Part shown: positions 60,832 to 60,839 of the stretch, one piece after another | How the letters are laid out: each line of letters begins with the position of its first letter | Numbering within the stretch: position 1 is the stretch's first letter | Assembly (NCBI GenBank): GCA_039961715.1 | Contig: JABRVW010000034.1 | Coordinates: 1 to 60,839, forward strand | Direction of reading: 5' to 3' | DNA from: JACQPU01 sp039961715 | GTDB taxonomy: Bacteria > Bacteroidota > Ignavibacteria > UBA10030 | Length of the DNA stretch: 60,839 nt | Program-made: the position numbers and the translations under genes | Notes under the pieces: model-generated | What the model was told of the DNA's origin: nothing | The model's database searches: none | What the model saw: the letters and a program-made list of their open reading frames with translations, nothing else

Positions 60832-60839
60832 GATACAGC
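60830..60839 (+). CDS. Start of a truncated gene, possibly a transposase
   Basis: Only ATG ATA CAG and one base lie inside the window. The evidence is a good CGGAGG site nine bases upstream and the abrupt change to AT-rich sequence after the heptamer tract. Calling it a transposase rests on the upstream inverted repeat and the repeat boundary only; the product cannot be read. Confidence 0.3.

Noticed and set aside
1..60839. tRNA or rRNA genes
   Set aside because: I scanned gaps for tRNA-like CCA ends, T-loop GTTCGA contexts and rRNA-like blocks and saw none; gaps are too short and mostly AT-rich repeats.

Overview
The window carries a single run of about 45 genes, all on the + strand. At least 17 neighbouring pairs overlap by 1-4 bases at an ATGA, GTGA or TGATG junction. 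The first genes point to the Bacteroidota/Ignavibacteria side of the FCB group: the end of a probable TonB-dependent outer-membrane barrel, a large secreted protein with a C-terminal sorting-type domain (type IX secretion), and a PorV/PorQ-family barrel. Tat signals, lipoprotein signals and Shine-Dalgarno sites are also present. The phylum is an inference from gene families; no rRNA or tRNA gene was seen.

Layout. 1-3.8 kb: outer-membrane/secretion genes closed by a hairpin. 3.8-4.2 kb: a gene-free stretch with inverted repeats. 4.2-27 kb: a giant heparinase II/III-like lipoprotein with a CBM9-like tail, a MetE-core protein, a TIM-barrel protein, a UroD-like methyltransferase-type protein, a PhyH-type oxygenase, an (alpha/alpha)-barrel glycosidase-like protein, a Tat-exported PLP enzyme, a XylA-like isomerase, two tandem sodium:solute symporters, two SDR dehydrogenases flanking a metallo-beta-lactamase-fold protein without its metal site, a Cys-motif protein of unknown family, an acetoacetate-decarboxylase-family protein, a 2-hydroxyacid dehydrogenase and an L-rhamnose isomerase. 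27 kb: an IclR regulator behind a near-consensus sigma-70 promoter.

27.8-51.9 kb: sugar isomerase/epimerase, Tat-exported glycosidase-like and heparinase-like enzymes, an OYE flavoenzyme, Gfo/Idh/MocA oxidoreductases, a class III aminotransferase, a fused double amidohydrolase, a duplicated cassette of beta-propeller plus toroid-like protein, a PfkB kinase, a GH38 alpha-mannosidase and a DeoC/FbaB-type aldolase. 52-58.3 kb: DUF455-type ferritin-like protein, fumarylacetoacetate-hydrolase-family enzyme, enolase-superfamily racemase/OSBS-like enzyme, dihydroorotate-dehydrogenase-like flavoprotein with a separate 2x[4Fe-4S] ferredoxin, a cyclase-family hydrolase and an M20 peptidase/deacylase. 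58.4-60.7 kb: a third heparinase-like enzyme. The end holds heptamer repeats and the start of a possible insertion sequence.

Taken together this reads as a large catabolic locus for a complex polysaccharide, probably containing rhamnose and uronic acid and perhaps O-methylated. Exported lyases and glycosidases would cut it, sodium symporters would take up the products, and isomerases, dehydrogenases, a kinase and an aldolase would feed them into central metabolism. The substrate is inferred, not shown. No complete SusC/SusD pair is present, and several genes (degenerate MBL, degenerate amidohydrolase half, Cys-motif protein, propeller/toroid cassette) match no pathway I can name.
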